In this document: positions 9,443-17,828 of the stretch, one piece after another
Position numbering within the stretch: position 1 is the first letter of the stretch
Layout of the letters: the number at the start of each line of letters is the position of its first letter
Source of the DNA: Candidatus Fermentibacterota bacterium
Lineage (GTDB): Bacteria; Fermentibacterota; Fermentibacteria; Fermentibacterales; Fermentibacteraceae
Length of the DNA stretch: 64,000 bases
Reading direction: 5' to 3'
Assembly: GCA_002748705.1 (NCBI GenBank)
Contig: PDSZ01000016.1
Coordinates: 49,259-113,258, forward strand
Notes under the pieces: generated by a model
What the model was told of the DNA's origin: nothing
The model's input: the letters and a program-made list of their open reading frames with translations, nothing else
The model's database searches: none
Position numbers and translations under genes: made by a program

Positions 9443-10050
9443 CGTTCCATCCTTCTCATCTTGTAGAGAAACACTACAGCACCTGATATTACTGTTAGAG
9501 CAATTATAGCCCACAGTATCTCTGTAAAACCTGACATGAACTCCTCTGCCCCATCCAGAGTTGAACCGGCAAAGTATCCTGCTGCTGTGAGAATACCATA
9601 CCACAATGCCGCACTGCTTCCTGCACAAAAAATTACCCTGTTGCGACTTATTCCTGAAGAGGAAGCTGCAATAATCAGCAGGGATCGTATTCCGGGAATA
9701 AACCTGCTCGCGACAAGTATCCATACTCCCTTTGAAGCAATGGCTGCTCTGGCCTTTTTCAGCCCATTCCTGCCTGATGTGCCTATTACCAGCTTTTCAA
9801 GTTTTTCCAGCCCCTGGCTTCTTCCTATCCGGTCAAGCACAATTGTAGACACAAGGCAGCCTGCGAGGCCTGAGGACAACATGAGCCACCAGGGCATTCC
9901 GCTTCTCCAGGCCAGTCCAGCCAGGGCAACAAAAACCACATCTCCCGGAAAAGGAGGAAAGAGGGTTTCAATAAGAGAAGTCAGCCCGAGAAAGAGAGGA
10001 TGCCACACCTCTGCTGCACTGCTGAGTAAAGCCCAGAGATTTTCAACCAT
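9439..10050 (-). CDS. DedA-family membrane protein
   Basis: 203 aa. The family core is visible: ETLFPPFPGDVV near the N-terminus (acidic E then PxPG), and SRFIPGIRSLLIIAA (the conserved R-x-x-P-G-x-R) at mid-protein, with several membrane segments. DedA/SNARE-associated proteins are linked to lipid-carrier scrambling and membrane homeostasis. The start overlaps the ispDF stop as TGATG, and its own stop overlaps the glgA start, so it is probably co-translated. Confidence 0.9.
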   Translation of the reverse strand: MVENLWALLSSAAEVWHPLFLGLTSLIETLFPPFPGDVVFVALAGLAWRSGMPWWLMLSSGLAGCLVSTIVLDRIGRSQGLEKLEKLVIGTSGRNGLKKARAAIASKGVWILVASRFIPGIRSLLIIAASSSGISRNRVIFCAGSSAALWYGILTAAGYFAGSTLDGAEEFMSGFTEILWAIIALTVISGAVVFLYKMRRMER

Positions 10051-11195
10051 CAGCAGGGCGCTCTCATGGTTACAATGGCCAGACAGCCAAGACCCTCACC
10101 TCTTCCGAGGTCACCTAGTGAGTTGGTTGTTGTTCCCTTTATCCAAAGCTTCTCCGGCTCTATTCTCAATATATCTGAAAGCCGTTTGATGAAACGATCA
10201 CGGAGGAAAGACACTTTGGGCCTCTCACCGATAAGGGTCACATCCAGATTCTCAATCTCAAAGCCATTTTCCCGAACTATCTCCATTGACTTTTCAAGGA
10301 GTATGGCACTGTCTGCGTTCTTCCACCGGCTTTCTCCAGGGGGAAAGTGAGTACCGATGTCGCCTGCTCTGGATGCTGCAAGTACCGCATCTGCAACTGC
10401 GTGAAGAACAACATCACCATCTGAGTGCCCCAGAAGCCCTCCGGAATCTGCCAGTCTGCATCCACAGACCACCAGAGGTTTATCCATGCCGAAACGGTGA
10501 AAGTCAAGGCCTGCGGCAGAAACGGTCATGCCTCTGTTCATTAGTTTCTTCAGCATTGCCAGATCCTCTCCGGTGGTTACCTTAAGGTTCATTTTCTCAC
10601 CGTCCACTGTCTCAACAGTATAACCGGCACTCTCCATGGCAGAGGCCTCATCGGTTATGTCAGAGGATTTCTCCAGTACCTTTATCAGCTTTTCTGTTCT
10701 GAACCCCTGAGGTGTCTGAGCAAGGCGCAGAACAGATCTGTCCACAGTTGCATCAACTTTAGAACCCTGAACTCTTTTCACTGTATCACTTACAGGAATA
10801 CAGGGAACACAGCAACCGGATTTCAGCGTGCCTTTCATGACCCTTTTAACAAGATCAACTGTCACAGCAGGCCTTGCTCCATCGTGAACAAGCACAAAGG
10901 AAGCTCCCTTCTCTGCTGCTGCACTGACTCCGTTAAGCACTGAATCCTGTCTTCTCCGGCCTCCTGTTACAGCAATAACACCATCAGGGACATTCCATAT
11001 TCCCCTTTCAACGGTACCGGCAGGTAAAACCACTATCACTGTATCAACAATGCCCCTGAAAACATCCACAGAATGATCCAGTACCTTTCGGCCTGCAAGG
11101 GGAAGGAACTGCTTGGGCAGGTCACCGCCGAACCTGGTTCCGGAACCTCCTGCAACAATGACAGCGGCGAAACCGGTACGATCAGTCGGTGTCAT
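10050..11195 (-). CDS. ispDF: Bifunctional IspD/IspF isoprenoid enzyme
   Basis: 381 aa catalysing two non-consecutive MEP-pathway steps: CTP-dependent cytidylylation of MEP (IspD) and cyclisation to MEcPP (IspF). The IspD half opens AAVIVAGGSGTRFGG and has LVHDGARP and a TPQGF loop; the IspF half begins near residue 230 with GLDFHRFG (metal Asp/His), then LLGHSDGDVVLHAVADA. ATG 11195 is chosen because the protein then begins directly before the IspD core; ATG 11210 is an alternative. It overlaps the PIN-TRAM gene by 14 nt. The fusion is known in several phyla. The separating enzyme IspE is not in the window. Confidence 0.95.
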   Translation of the reverse strand: MTPTDRTGFAAVIVAGGSGTRFGGDLPKQFLPLAGRKVLDHSVDVFRGIVDTVIVVLPAGTVERGIWNVPDGVIAVTGGRRRQDSVLNGVSAAAEKGASFVLVHDGARPAVTVDLVKRVMKGTLKSGCCVPCIPVSDTVKRVQGSKVDATVDRSVLRLAQTPQGFRTEKLIKVLEKSSDITDEASAMESAGYTVETVDGEKMNLKVTTGEDLAMLKKLMNRGMTVSAAGLDFHRFGMDKPLVVCGCRLADSGGLLGHSDGDVVLHAVADAVLAASRAGDIGTHFPPGESRWKNADSAILLEKSMEIVRENGFEIENLDVTLIGERPKVSFLRDRFIKRLSDILRIEPEKLWIKGTTTNSLGDLGRGEGLGCLAIVTMRAPC

Positions 11196-12192
11196 TCCCG
11201 TTGTTCTCATCCTGAGCCAATCGGCTGAACACCATGGTTCCGCCGCTGGCTCTGAAAGTGGTGTGGGCACAGACCTGCACCTCTTTGTCTATCATTGCGC
11301 CTGCTTCGTCCACAACCACCATTGTTCCGTCTGAGAGAAAGCCCACTCCCTGAGAAGCTGTTCTGCCCTTTTTCTGAACCTTGACTGTTACCACATCTCC
11401 AGGAAGCACAACTTTTCTTGAAGCAGGGCCGACATCATCAAGGTTGATAACCTGTATCCCCTCTCTTGAGGCAACATCGCACATCTCGGTATCTGCAGAG
11501 AGAAGGGTTACGCTTTCCCTGCGAAGCCATTCCAGAATACGGTTTTTCTCCCTCTCTCCGTCACCGAAGTCCCTGTATTCAACAAGTCCTCCTGCTTTTC
11601 CCACTGCCTCTTCCAGTCTTTCAATTGTTTCAGTAGCCCTTCTTGCCCGGCCTCTTTTAACAATGTTTCTGCCCTTCTGCATCTGGGCGATGGAAGATTT
11701 CACAGAAGACGGAATAATGAACGGCCCTGGGAGCAGCCCTGCCAGGGTAAGATCGGCAATCCTTCCGTCTACCGCTGCAGAGAGATCTACAAGAACAGGC
11801 ATGTTCCAACGGACCTTGTCCTTCTCCTCCAGTGTTATAAGCTCAAGCCGGCTTCCCTTGCGCAGAGCAACAATTGCAAAAACATAGGCCAGGGCAACAG
11901 GAATAAGAACAAGCAGGTCAGACCAGGCCTGACGGTTCTCGCTTTTTATTCCAATGTTAAGTACCAGAATGATAAGAATACCTGCTATGAGCCCTGCTGT
12001 GGCTCCTGCTGTTATGTAGATAATCCTGTCTGCTGAGATTTTTACCAGAAGCTGCTCCAGTACCGCAGCGGCAATACCGATTGCCAGCCCGATAAACCCC
12101 ATCATAAGACTTCCTGATGCAAGGGTGCCTGCAAGGCCGAGGGCGAGAATGAAAATAATTCGCACTTCCCAGCCTTTCATTAACTTAGCCAT
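11182..12192 (-). CDS. PIN-TRAM membrane protein (YacL-like)
   Basis: 336 aa. About four hydrophobic helices occupy residues 1-105. A PIN-type nuclease domain follows (VDLSAAVDGRIADL ... IIPSSV ... GRARRA ... LLSADTEMCDVA), then a TRAM-like RNA-binding tail (VVLPGDVVTVKVQKKG ... GVGFLSDGTMVVVDEA). In typical YacL proteins the strand after IIP carries a conserved acidic residue (VLEEL); here that stretch is SSVKSSIAQM, so one expected metal ligand appears missing while the Asp residues at the first strand and in SAD remain. Ribonuclease activity is therefore uncertain. AGGAGG lies 3 nt before ATG 12192, supporting that start over ATG 12180. Confidence 0.85.
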   Translation of the reverse strand: MAKLMKGWEVRIIFILALGLAGTLASGSLMMGFIGLAIGIAAAVLEQLLVKISADRIIYITAGATAGLIAGILIILVLNIGIKSENRQAWSDLLVLIPVALAYVFAIVALRKGSRLELITLEEKDKVRWNMPVLVDLSAAVDGRIADLTLAGLLPGPFIIPSSVKSSIAQMQKGRNIVKRGRARRATETIERLEEAVGKAGGLVEYRDFGDGEREKNRILEWLRRESVTLLSADTEMCDVASREGIQVINLDDVGPASRKVVLPGDVVTVKVQKKGRTASQGVGFLSDGTMVVVDEAGAMIDKEVQVCAHTTFRASGGTMVFSRLAQDENNGNDTD

Positions 12193-13571
12193 TCTCCTCC
12201 TTTTTCAGACAGAAGCCCCGCAATGGCAGCGGAAAGTGAATCAAATTCCATTTCGGCTTTTGTCTTCCGTTGTTTCTGCCTGGAACAGGCAAGGGCCTTG
12301 AATCCCAGATTACCTGTTTCAGCAGATCTTCTCTCTATGGCATGAACAGGTCGAAGTTCGCCTCCAAGGCCAACTTCTCCGCAAACTGCGATACTGTCCT
12401 TCATTACTCTGTCCAGTCTGGCAGAGGCAATTGCCATACATACTGCCAGATCAGCCCCTGTATCCGATACAGAAAAACCTCCGGCCACATTAACGAATAC
12501 ATCCCAGTTCCCCAGTTCAATGCCGCATCTTTTCTCAAGTACAGCTATCAGCATTGCCAGTCTTCCTGAGTCAAACCCGTTGGACTTCCGCTGTGGAAAA
12601 CCATAGCTGGTCTGGCAGGCCAGAGCCTGCACCTCAACAAGAAAAGGTCTTGTGCCTTCCACAACAGCAGCAACTGCAGAGCCTGTTACCGGATTTTCCT
12701 CATCTCTTCTGAGAAAATATCCTGAAGCATCTGAAACCTCTGAAAGCCCTGAATTATCCATCTCAAAAACGCCAAGCTCATTAACTGAACCGAACCTGTT
12801 CTTGGAAGCCCTGAGAAGTCTGTATCTGTGGAATGAATCCCCCTCAAAGCTTATCACTGCGTCCACAAGGTGCTCAAGAACCCTCGGCCCTGCCAGAGTA
12901 CCGTCTTTGGTAACATGGCCTATTGTGAAAACAGTAAGCCCTGCAGGTTTGGCGGAAGAGGCCAGAGCCGCAGCGCACTCTCTGACCTGGGAGACTGATC
13001 CAGGTGCACTGGAAAGAGACTCTGAGCGAAGTGTCTGTATGGAATCAACCACAAGTATATCGTATTTCCCTGATGCAAGGTTCTCTTCAACAGCCTCCAG
13101 TTCCGATGTTGGAAGAAGCATCAGATTTTCTGATGGCTCTCCTACTCTGAAAGCCCTGCTGGCAACCTGTTCAGCAGACTCCTCCCCTGACGCGTATAGT
13201 ACCTTGAGCCCTGAAGCGGCCATTCGAATGGCAGACTGCAGCATGAGTGTGCTTTTGCCTATTCCTGGCTCACCGCCCAGCAGTATCATTGATCCGGGAA
13301 AAGCCCCTCCCCCAAGCACCCTGTCAAACTCTGCAGAACCGGTGGATATACGCTTTCTGTCCTTTTTTCCCACCTTTTGCACTGGAACCGCTTTCGGCCT
13401 TTTTACAGCACCTGTTCGCCCTCTGAATGAAGAGTCTGCAACAGGTTCCTCTGCCATTGTGTTCCATGCGCCGCAGTGGGGACATCTGCCGGCCCAGACA
13501 GGGGATTCTCCTCCGCACTCAGTACAGAAAAATGCTGTTTTGCGCCTGCGGCCTCCGGATGATGCTGCCAT
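12180..13571 (-). CDS. radA: DNA repair ATPase RadA
   Basis: 463 aa. It acts in homologous recombination and repair as a RecA-like branch-migration factor. The N-terminal zinc finger is CTECG ... CPHCG (about residues 16-35); Walker A is GGEPGIGKST at about residues 98-107; the RadA-specific KNRFG motif and a C-terminal Lon-protease-like domain are present. Full length. It sits 2 nt downstream of dnaB, and its end overlaps the PIN-TRAM gene, so it belongs to the same transcription unit as the replication helicase. Confidence 0.97.
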   Translation of the reverse strand: MAASSGGRRRKTAFFCTECGGESPVWAGRCPHCGAWNTMAEEPVADSSFRGRTGAVKRPKAVPVQKVGKKDRKRISTGSAEFDRVLGGGAFPGSMILLGGEPGIGKSTLMLQSAIRMAASGLKVLYASGEESAEQVASRAFRVGEPSENLMLLPTSELEAVEENLASGKYDILVVDSIQTLRSESLSSAPGSVSQVRECAAALASSAKPAGLTVFTIGHVTKDGTLAGPRVLEHLVDAVISFEGDSFHRYRLLRASKNRFGSVNELGVFEMDNSGLSEVSDASGYFLRRDEENPVTGSAVAAVVEGTRPFLVEVQALACQTSYGFPQRKSNGFDSGRLAMLIAVLEKRCGIELGNWDVFVNVAGGFSVSDTGADLAVCMAIASARLDRVMKDSIAVCGEVGLGGELRPVHAIERRSAETGNLGFKALACSRQKQRKTKAEMEFDSLSAAIAGLLSEKGGEWLS

Positions 13572-13573
13572 AA

Positions 13574-14920
13574 CTATGAGTTGTAGCTGTCATCAGGGTA
13601 AAAAGTAGTGGTGACTGCGTTGAAAATCAGATTTATTTCGCCTCTCTGCCCTTTTCTCTGCTTGGCTATCTTCAGGAGTATGTTTCTGAGCCCGCTTTTT
13701 GTATTTGGCTCCTCATCACCTGAATCAGCCTTATCGTCATGGAGGAAAATCACCATATCAGCATCCTGTTCTATTGCCCCTGAATCCCTCAGATCACTGA
13801 GCCTGGGAGGCCCTTCTCTTTTGGCGGCTCCTCTGCTCAACTGGGAAAGAACCACCACAGGCACATTCAGGTCTTTGGCCAGAGACTTCAGGTCAGCAGA
13901 GTTCTTTGCCACTCTCAACTGGTTGTTCTCAATCTCTTCAGCACCGTGCATCAACTGAAGGTAATCTACAAAAATAGCGGCTATTCTCTTCTTTTCCCTC
14001 TGGGCAAGTCTTCTTGCCTTGGCTCTTATCTCAGCTGAAGAGATAGCAGGGGTATCGTTGATAAAAATGGGAAGTGTCTTGAGCCGTTCTGCAGCATTTC
14101 GAAGATCATCCATGTGTTTATCGCTGAGAGTTCCGTCTATGACAGGCTGAGTGCCTATTCCTGCCATTGAGGAAACCAGTCTCTGGGCCAGCTGCAAGCC
14201 GGTCATTTCCAGACTGAAGAAAACAACAGCTCCTCTCTCCTGCTCCGCCATGTGTCTGGCCATATTCATGGCAAGACTGGTCTTACCCACACCGGGACGA
14301 GCTGCGATGACATTCATTTCACCGCCATGAAAACCTGTTGTCATTCTGTCAAGGGGATCAAGACCTGTTGAAATGCCGGTAACACCTCCTTTGGAATCCC
14401 TCATGGTTATAAACTCGTCCATTACACCCTGGCTAAGGTCGGCTACTTTTATGAAATCCTGAGTATTAGCCGAGGTTCCGATGTCCAGTATTTTCTGACT
14501 CACTTCATCAAGCAGCTCTGCAGCCTTGATGCCGGTTGAGTAAACCTTGTCAATACCGCCTGATGCCACTGAAAGAAACTCACGAAGGAGGGCACAGTCC
14601 TTTACTATACGGCAATAGCTCAGCACATTGGAAAGGTATACCACATCATCGGTAAGGGCCACTACATACTGCAGGCCACCTGCCTTCTCCAGGTTGTCGG
14701 TTCTGGTCAATTCGTTGTCTACTGTTACATAGTCAACAGGTTCACCTCTGGAGTCAATAGCACGGGCAGCGCTGAAAATAAGCCTGTGTCGAGGGTCAAA
14801 GAAATCCTTCTCCTTCAGCACTGAGTAAACCTCTACAGCTATTTCAGGATTTACGAGAACGCCGGCAAGTACCGCTCTTTCCGCTTCTGCATTCCAGGGC
14901 TGTGTTCTGCCCTCTGTCAT
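13574..14920 (-). CDS. dnaB: Replicative DNA helicase DnaB
   Basis: 448 aa. Hexameric 5'-3' helicase of the replication fork. The N-terminal domain (PWNAEAERAVLAGVL) and the RecA-like motor are complete: Walker A ARPGVGKTSLAMN, VVFFSLEM, Walker B AAIFVDYLQLM, and the LSQLSR and DLRDSGAIEQDAD motifs. No intein interrupts it. The start overlaps the uracil-DNA glycosylase stop as ATGA. Confidence 0.98.
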   Translation of the reverse strand: MTEGRTQPWNAEAERAVLAGVLVNPEIAVEVYSVLKEKDFFDPRHRLIFSAARAIDSRGEPVDYVTVDNELTRTDNLEKAGGLQYVVALTDDVVYLSNVLSYCRIVKDCALLREFLSVASGGIDKVYSTGIKAAELLDEVSQKILDIGTSANTQDFIKVADLSQGVMDEFITMRDSKGGVTGISTGLDPLDRMTTGFHGGEMNVIAARPGVGKTSLAMNMARHMAEQERGAVVFFSLEMTGLQLAQRLVSSMAGIGTQPVIDGTLSDKHMDDLRNAAERLKTLPIFINDTPAISSAEIRAKARRLAQREKKRIAAIFVDYLQLMHGAEEIENNQLRVAKNSADLKSLAKDLNVPVVVLSQLSRGAAKREGPPRLSDLRDSGAIEQDADMVIFLHDDKADSGDEEPNTKSGLRNILLKIAKQRKGQRGEINLIFNAVTTTFYPDDSYNS

Positions 14921-15627
14921 TCTTCACCTCCTCCTGTGGTCCGCGGAAGGCAGGCTTTATCGAGAAATACCTTCAGTTTCTTCATGTCCTCCCAGACAGG
15001 CCTCTTGAGAGCAGGGGATCTGAGAAGGGCAGCAGGATGGTAGGTAACCATTACCGGAATATCCCCGTAACTGTGAAAATCGCCTCTCAGGGCGCCGATA
15101 CCCATTTTGGTGTTAAGAATGTATCTTGCGGCACTGGCTCCCAGGGTAAGTATCACTTCAGGCTTCATTATCTCAATCTGCCTGGTGAGGAACTTTCCGC
15201 ATATTTCAGCTTCAGCTGAAGATGGCGTTCTGTTGTTCGGAGGCCTGCACTTTACAATGTTGGCAATAAAGAGCAACTTCCTGTTAAGTCCTATGGAGAG
15301 GAATATCTTATCAAGAAGCTTCCCTGACCTTCCTGTGAAGGGAATGCCTGTCTCATCCTCAGTTGCTCCAGGGCCTTCCCCTATGACCAGAATGCCTGCC
15401 TCAGGATTACCTTCACCAAAAACTATGTTCTTTCTGGTGGCGCCCAGGCTGCACTTTCTGCATCCGGCAACAGATTCCCGAAGTTCGTTCATCTCAGAAA
15501 TAACCCCTTTCGGTGTCTTCTGCTGAATATCCTGAGCTTTCTCTGCAACCCATTCAGTAAGAACGAAAACCTGATTAACACCGTAGCTCTCCACCGCCGC
15601 CCAGAAAGGATCAGCAGCTTTCAGCAT
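14917..15627 (-). CDS. Family 4-type uracil-DNA glycosylase (Fe-S)
   Basis: 236 aa. Removes uracil from DNA in base-excision repair. The family signature GEGPGATEDETGIPFTGRSG and the C-terminal TYHPAALLRSP motif are clear. Four Cys in two pairs (CRKCS at about residues 55-58, and KCRPP ... ICGKF) match the 4Fe-4S cluster ligands of type-4 UDGs. About 45 residues precede the first Cys, as in related proteins. ATG 15627 overlaps the gmk-coaB stop (TGATG). Confidence 0.93.
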   Translation of the reverse strand: MLKAADPFWAAVESYGVNQVFVLTEWVAEKAQDIQQKTPKGVISEMNELRESVAGCRKCSLGATRKNIVFGEGNPEAGILVIGEGPGATEDETGIPFTGRSGKLLDKIFLSIGLNRKLLFIANIVKCRPPNNRTPSSAEAEICGKFLTRQIEIMKPEVILTLGASAARYILNTKMGIGALRGDFHSYGDIPVMVTYHPAALLRSPALKRPVWEDMKKLKVFLDKACLPRTTGGGEE

Positions 15628-16898
15628 CAGCTGAACCTCCTTCCCAGCGCGGCTGCTATGCAGAATGCAACAAACCTCTTTGATCCCATTGGAACGCTTA
15701 TTGCAGAACCGTCCGGGAACAGAACTGATCCTGCATTGTCAGAACTCTCCATTCCCTGCCCCGGCAGGTCCCCTCTGTTGAGGAACACAGCGTCTGCTCC
15801 TTTGCGCTCCATCTTTGCCGCAGCTCTCTCTTCGGCTTCATTTCCGTACTCAAGGGCAAAGGCAAGTATTCTGAAATTGCCTTTCATTCCTGCAAGCACA
15901 TCCTCTGTTGACTTGAGAGCAATGGACATCTTCCCCTCTGACCTTTTCAGTTTTCCGGCAAGCCTTGCTTCAGGGGCATAGTCGGAGACTGCTGCAGCCA
16001 TGACCAGAAGGTCTGCTTGCCTGCACCTTTCCTGAAGTACCCTCTTCATGTCAACTGCGCTCTGAACCCTTACAAGCTCAACTGCTCCAGGTGGATTCAT
16101 AACAGCAGCAGGGCCGGAGACCAGAGTAACCTCAGCTCCGGCAGCAAGAAATGCCTCTGCAAGAGAGACGCCCATCAAACCGCTGGATCTGTTTGAAATG
16201 AACCTTACATCATCTATCATCTCTCTTGTGGGGCCGGAAGAAACAACAATCTTCTTCCCCTTCCAGGATTCCAGACCTCTGAATTTCTCTGGAACAAATT
16301 CAACGGCAGCATCAGGCCATCCCATACCGGAAAGCTTCATTCTTTCCGCTGTAAATATTGTCTCTATATCATGTTGAGCCTGTTCCAGGCCACGGTTCTC
16401 AACGAAGTAATCGAAAGCTCCCAGCCGTGACACTTCCCGGTCAGCTGCCTCCATTCTGCCTTCAATAGTCTTCTCTGAATCGGTGTTTCTTCCCTTAAGG
16501 CGATTTAACAGAACATCTCTGCTCTTTGGAAGCACAAACACAAGAACTGCGGAAGGAACAGACTTTTTGACCTGCACTGCACCCTGAACATCAATGTCCA
16601 GAACAACAGAATAACCGGATGCCAGCTTTTCCCTCACCCATCTGCCGGGAGTTCCGTACCTGTTTCCGTGTACCTCTGCCCACTCCAGAAAAAAAGAATC
16701 TTCAACCTTTTGACTAAACTCCTCATGGCTGATGAAAAAATAGTCTTCACCGTCCACCTCTTCACCTCTTGGCGCCCTTGTTGTTGCAGAGACTGAAAAT
16801 GTGATTCTTTCAAATGCTTTTACCAGATGACGGGCAAGAGTGGTCTTGCCTGCTCCTGAAGGGCCTGCGATAACCACAAGTGTTCCGCTACTGAACAT
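15627..16898 (-). CDS. gmk-coaB: Guanylate kinase fused to phosphopantothenoylcysteine synthetase
   Basis: 423 aa in one uninterrupted frame. Residues 1-188 are a guanylate kinase (GPSGAGKTT P-loop at 12-20, SVSATTRAPRGEE, DIDVQGA), which phosphorylates GMP. After a linker of about 25 residues, residues 215-423 are a CoaB domain: VVSSGPTREMIDDVRFISNRSSG (Asn of NRSSG conserved), AAAVSDYAP, and KLKR with its Lys. CoaB joins cysteine to 4'-phosphopantothenate in CoA synthesis. The CoaC decarboxylase half that normally precedes CoaB is absent, as is rpoZ, which in many genomes separates gmk from coaBC. Overlaps yicC by 11 nt and the glycosylase by one base. Confidence 0.93.
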   Translation of the reverse strand: MFSSGTLVVIAGPSGAGKTTLARHLVKAFERITFSVSATTRAPRGEEVDGEDYFFISHEEFSQKVEDSFFLEWAEVHGNRYGTPGRWVREKLASGYSVVLDIDVQGAVQVKKSVPSAVLVFVLPKSRDVLLNRLKGRNTDSEKTIEGRMEAADREVSRLGAFDYFVENRGLEQAQHDIETIFTAERMKLSGMGWPDAAVEFVPEKFRGLESWKGKKIVVSSGPTREMIDDVRFISNRSSGLMGVSLAEAFLAAGAEVTLVSGPAAVMNPPGAVELVRVQSAVDMKRVLQERCRQADLLVMAAAVSDYAPEARLAGKLKRSEGKMSIALKSTEDVLAGMKGNFRILAFALEYGNEAEERAAAKMERKGADAVFLNRGDLPGQGMESSDNAGSVLFPDGSAISVPMGSKRFVAFCIAAALGRRFS

Positions 16899-17754
16899 TT
16901 GCCACCTGTTCCCTCAGCGCCCCGAGAATATCCTTCATCTCTATTACCGAATATGCAGCCTGGCTCTCATCGACCTTGGAACCCATTGTATTCAATTCCC
17001 TGTGAATCTCCTGCAGTATGAACCCCAGCTTCCTTCCGGAGACATTGCTCTCAAGAAGCCCTGCTGCAGACTCCACATGGGCCAGGAGCCGCTGATATTC
17101 CTCTGATATGTCAATTCTGTCCGAGAGAAGGGCCAGTTCCTGAAGCATTCTGGTTTCATCAAGGGAAGCGTTGCCAACAAGTTCAGCAACCCGCTTCTTC
17201 CGCTGGCCCATGAGATAATTCAGCCTTTTGCTGTGAGCTTCTGCCACAGGAGCTGCAAGCTCTGCTATTCTCTTCAATGACTCACTGAAAACTGCCATCT
17301 GACCGGAACCTTCTGCTCTTCTGCTTTTCTGAAGGCTCTCAAGAGCTTCTCGGCAGACACTCTGGACAGCCTGATCAAAACCTTCCGTTTCAGAAACATC
17401 CTTCACCTGCATGATTCCAGGGAGTGTTACAAGGCTGAACGCATCTGGACACGAGGTAATGCAGAACTCTTTCGCCAGTTTTTCAGCGCCCTCTATGTAT
17501 GACCTTGCCAGGTTTATATCAGGCGCCTGTACTGAGCCCCCTTCTGAGCCTTCAAGGGTAAGACTTACATCGATTCTGCCCCTTGAGAAAAAATCTGATG
17601 CCAAGGCATGAAGTGACTGCTCCAAGTGAAGCAGTTCCCTTGGCATTCTGAAGCGAACAGAGAGCCCTTTGTTGTTCACTGATTTAACAAGCACAGTAAT
17701 CTTCTGGCCGCCAACCACCTGAGCAGCTTGGCCAAACCCTGTCATTGATTCCAC
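16888..17754 (-). CDS. yicC: YicC-family endoribonuclease
   Basis: 288 aa from a GTG start at 17754, chosen because GGAG lies 6 nt upstream and the protein then begins ESMTGFGQ like other family members; ATG 17745 is the alternative. YicC proteins are RNA-processing endoribonucleases. The N-terminal SMTGFG ... VKSVNNKGLSVRFRMP and the C-terminal DUF1732 region (LGFILQEIHRELNTMGSK) are both present and full length. It is the first gene of the long minus-strand run and lies next to gmk, its usual neighbour in other bacteria. Confidence 0.95.
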   Translation of the reverse strand: MESMTGFGQAAQVVGGQKITVLVKSVNNKGLSVRFRMPRELLHLEQSLHALASDFFSRGRIDVSLTLEGSEGGSVQAPDINLARSYIEGAEKLAKEFCITSCPDAFSLVTLPGIMQVKDVSETEGFDQAVQSVCREALESLQKSRRAEGSGQMAVFSESLKRIAELAAPVAEAHSKRLNYLMGQRKKRVAELVGNASLDETRMLQELALLSDRIDISEEYQRLLAHVESAAGLLESNVSGRKLGFILQEIHRELNTMGSKVDESQAAYSVIEMKDILGALREQVANVQ

Positions 17755-17797
17755 TGAATCTCCGTTCTTCCGGTAATGACAAAAAAGCACCAATGTT

Positions 17798-17826
17798 ATT
17801 ATCTATAGAGCGGCGTCCATTGTCCA
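17798..17826 (-). promoter_or_regulatory. Sigma-70-type promoter for the yicC-to-fabD run
   Basis: On the minus strand a TGGACA box (17821-17826) is separated by exactly 17 nt from GATAAT (17798-17803), about 45 nt before the yicC GTG. It sits in the only sizeable non-coding gap at the head of the 14-gene run. The sequence match is direct; activity is inferred. Confidence 0.5.
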
Positions 17827-17828
17827 TA

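Noticed and set aside
9443..9724. 5' extension of the glycogen-synthase-like gene
   Set aside because: Low-complexity Cys/Ser-rich translation inside dedA; the protein family begins at MKVLHAASE (9442).
12652..13608. 318-codon open frame antisense to radA
   Set aside because: Ser/Pro-rich composition with no motifs; a mirror of the well-identified radA gene.
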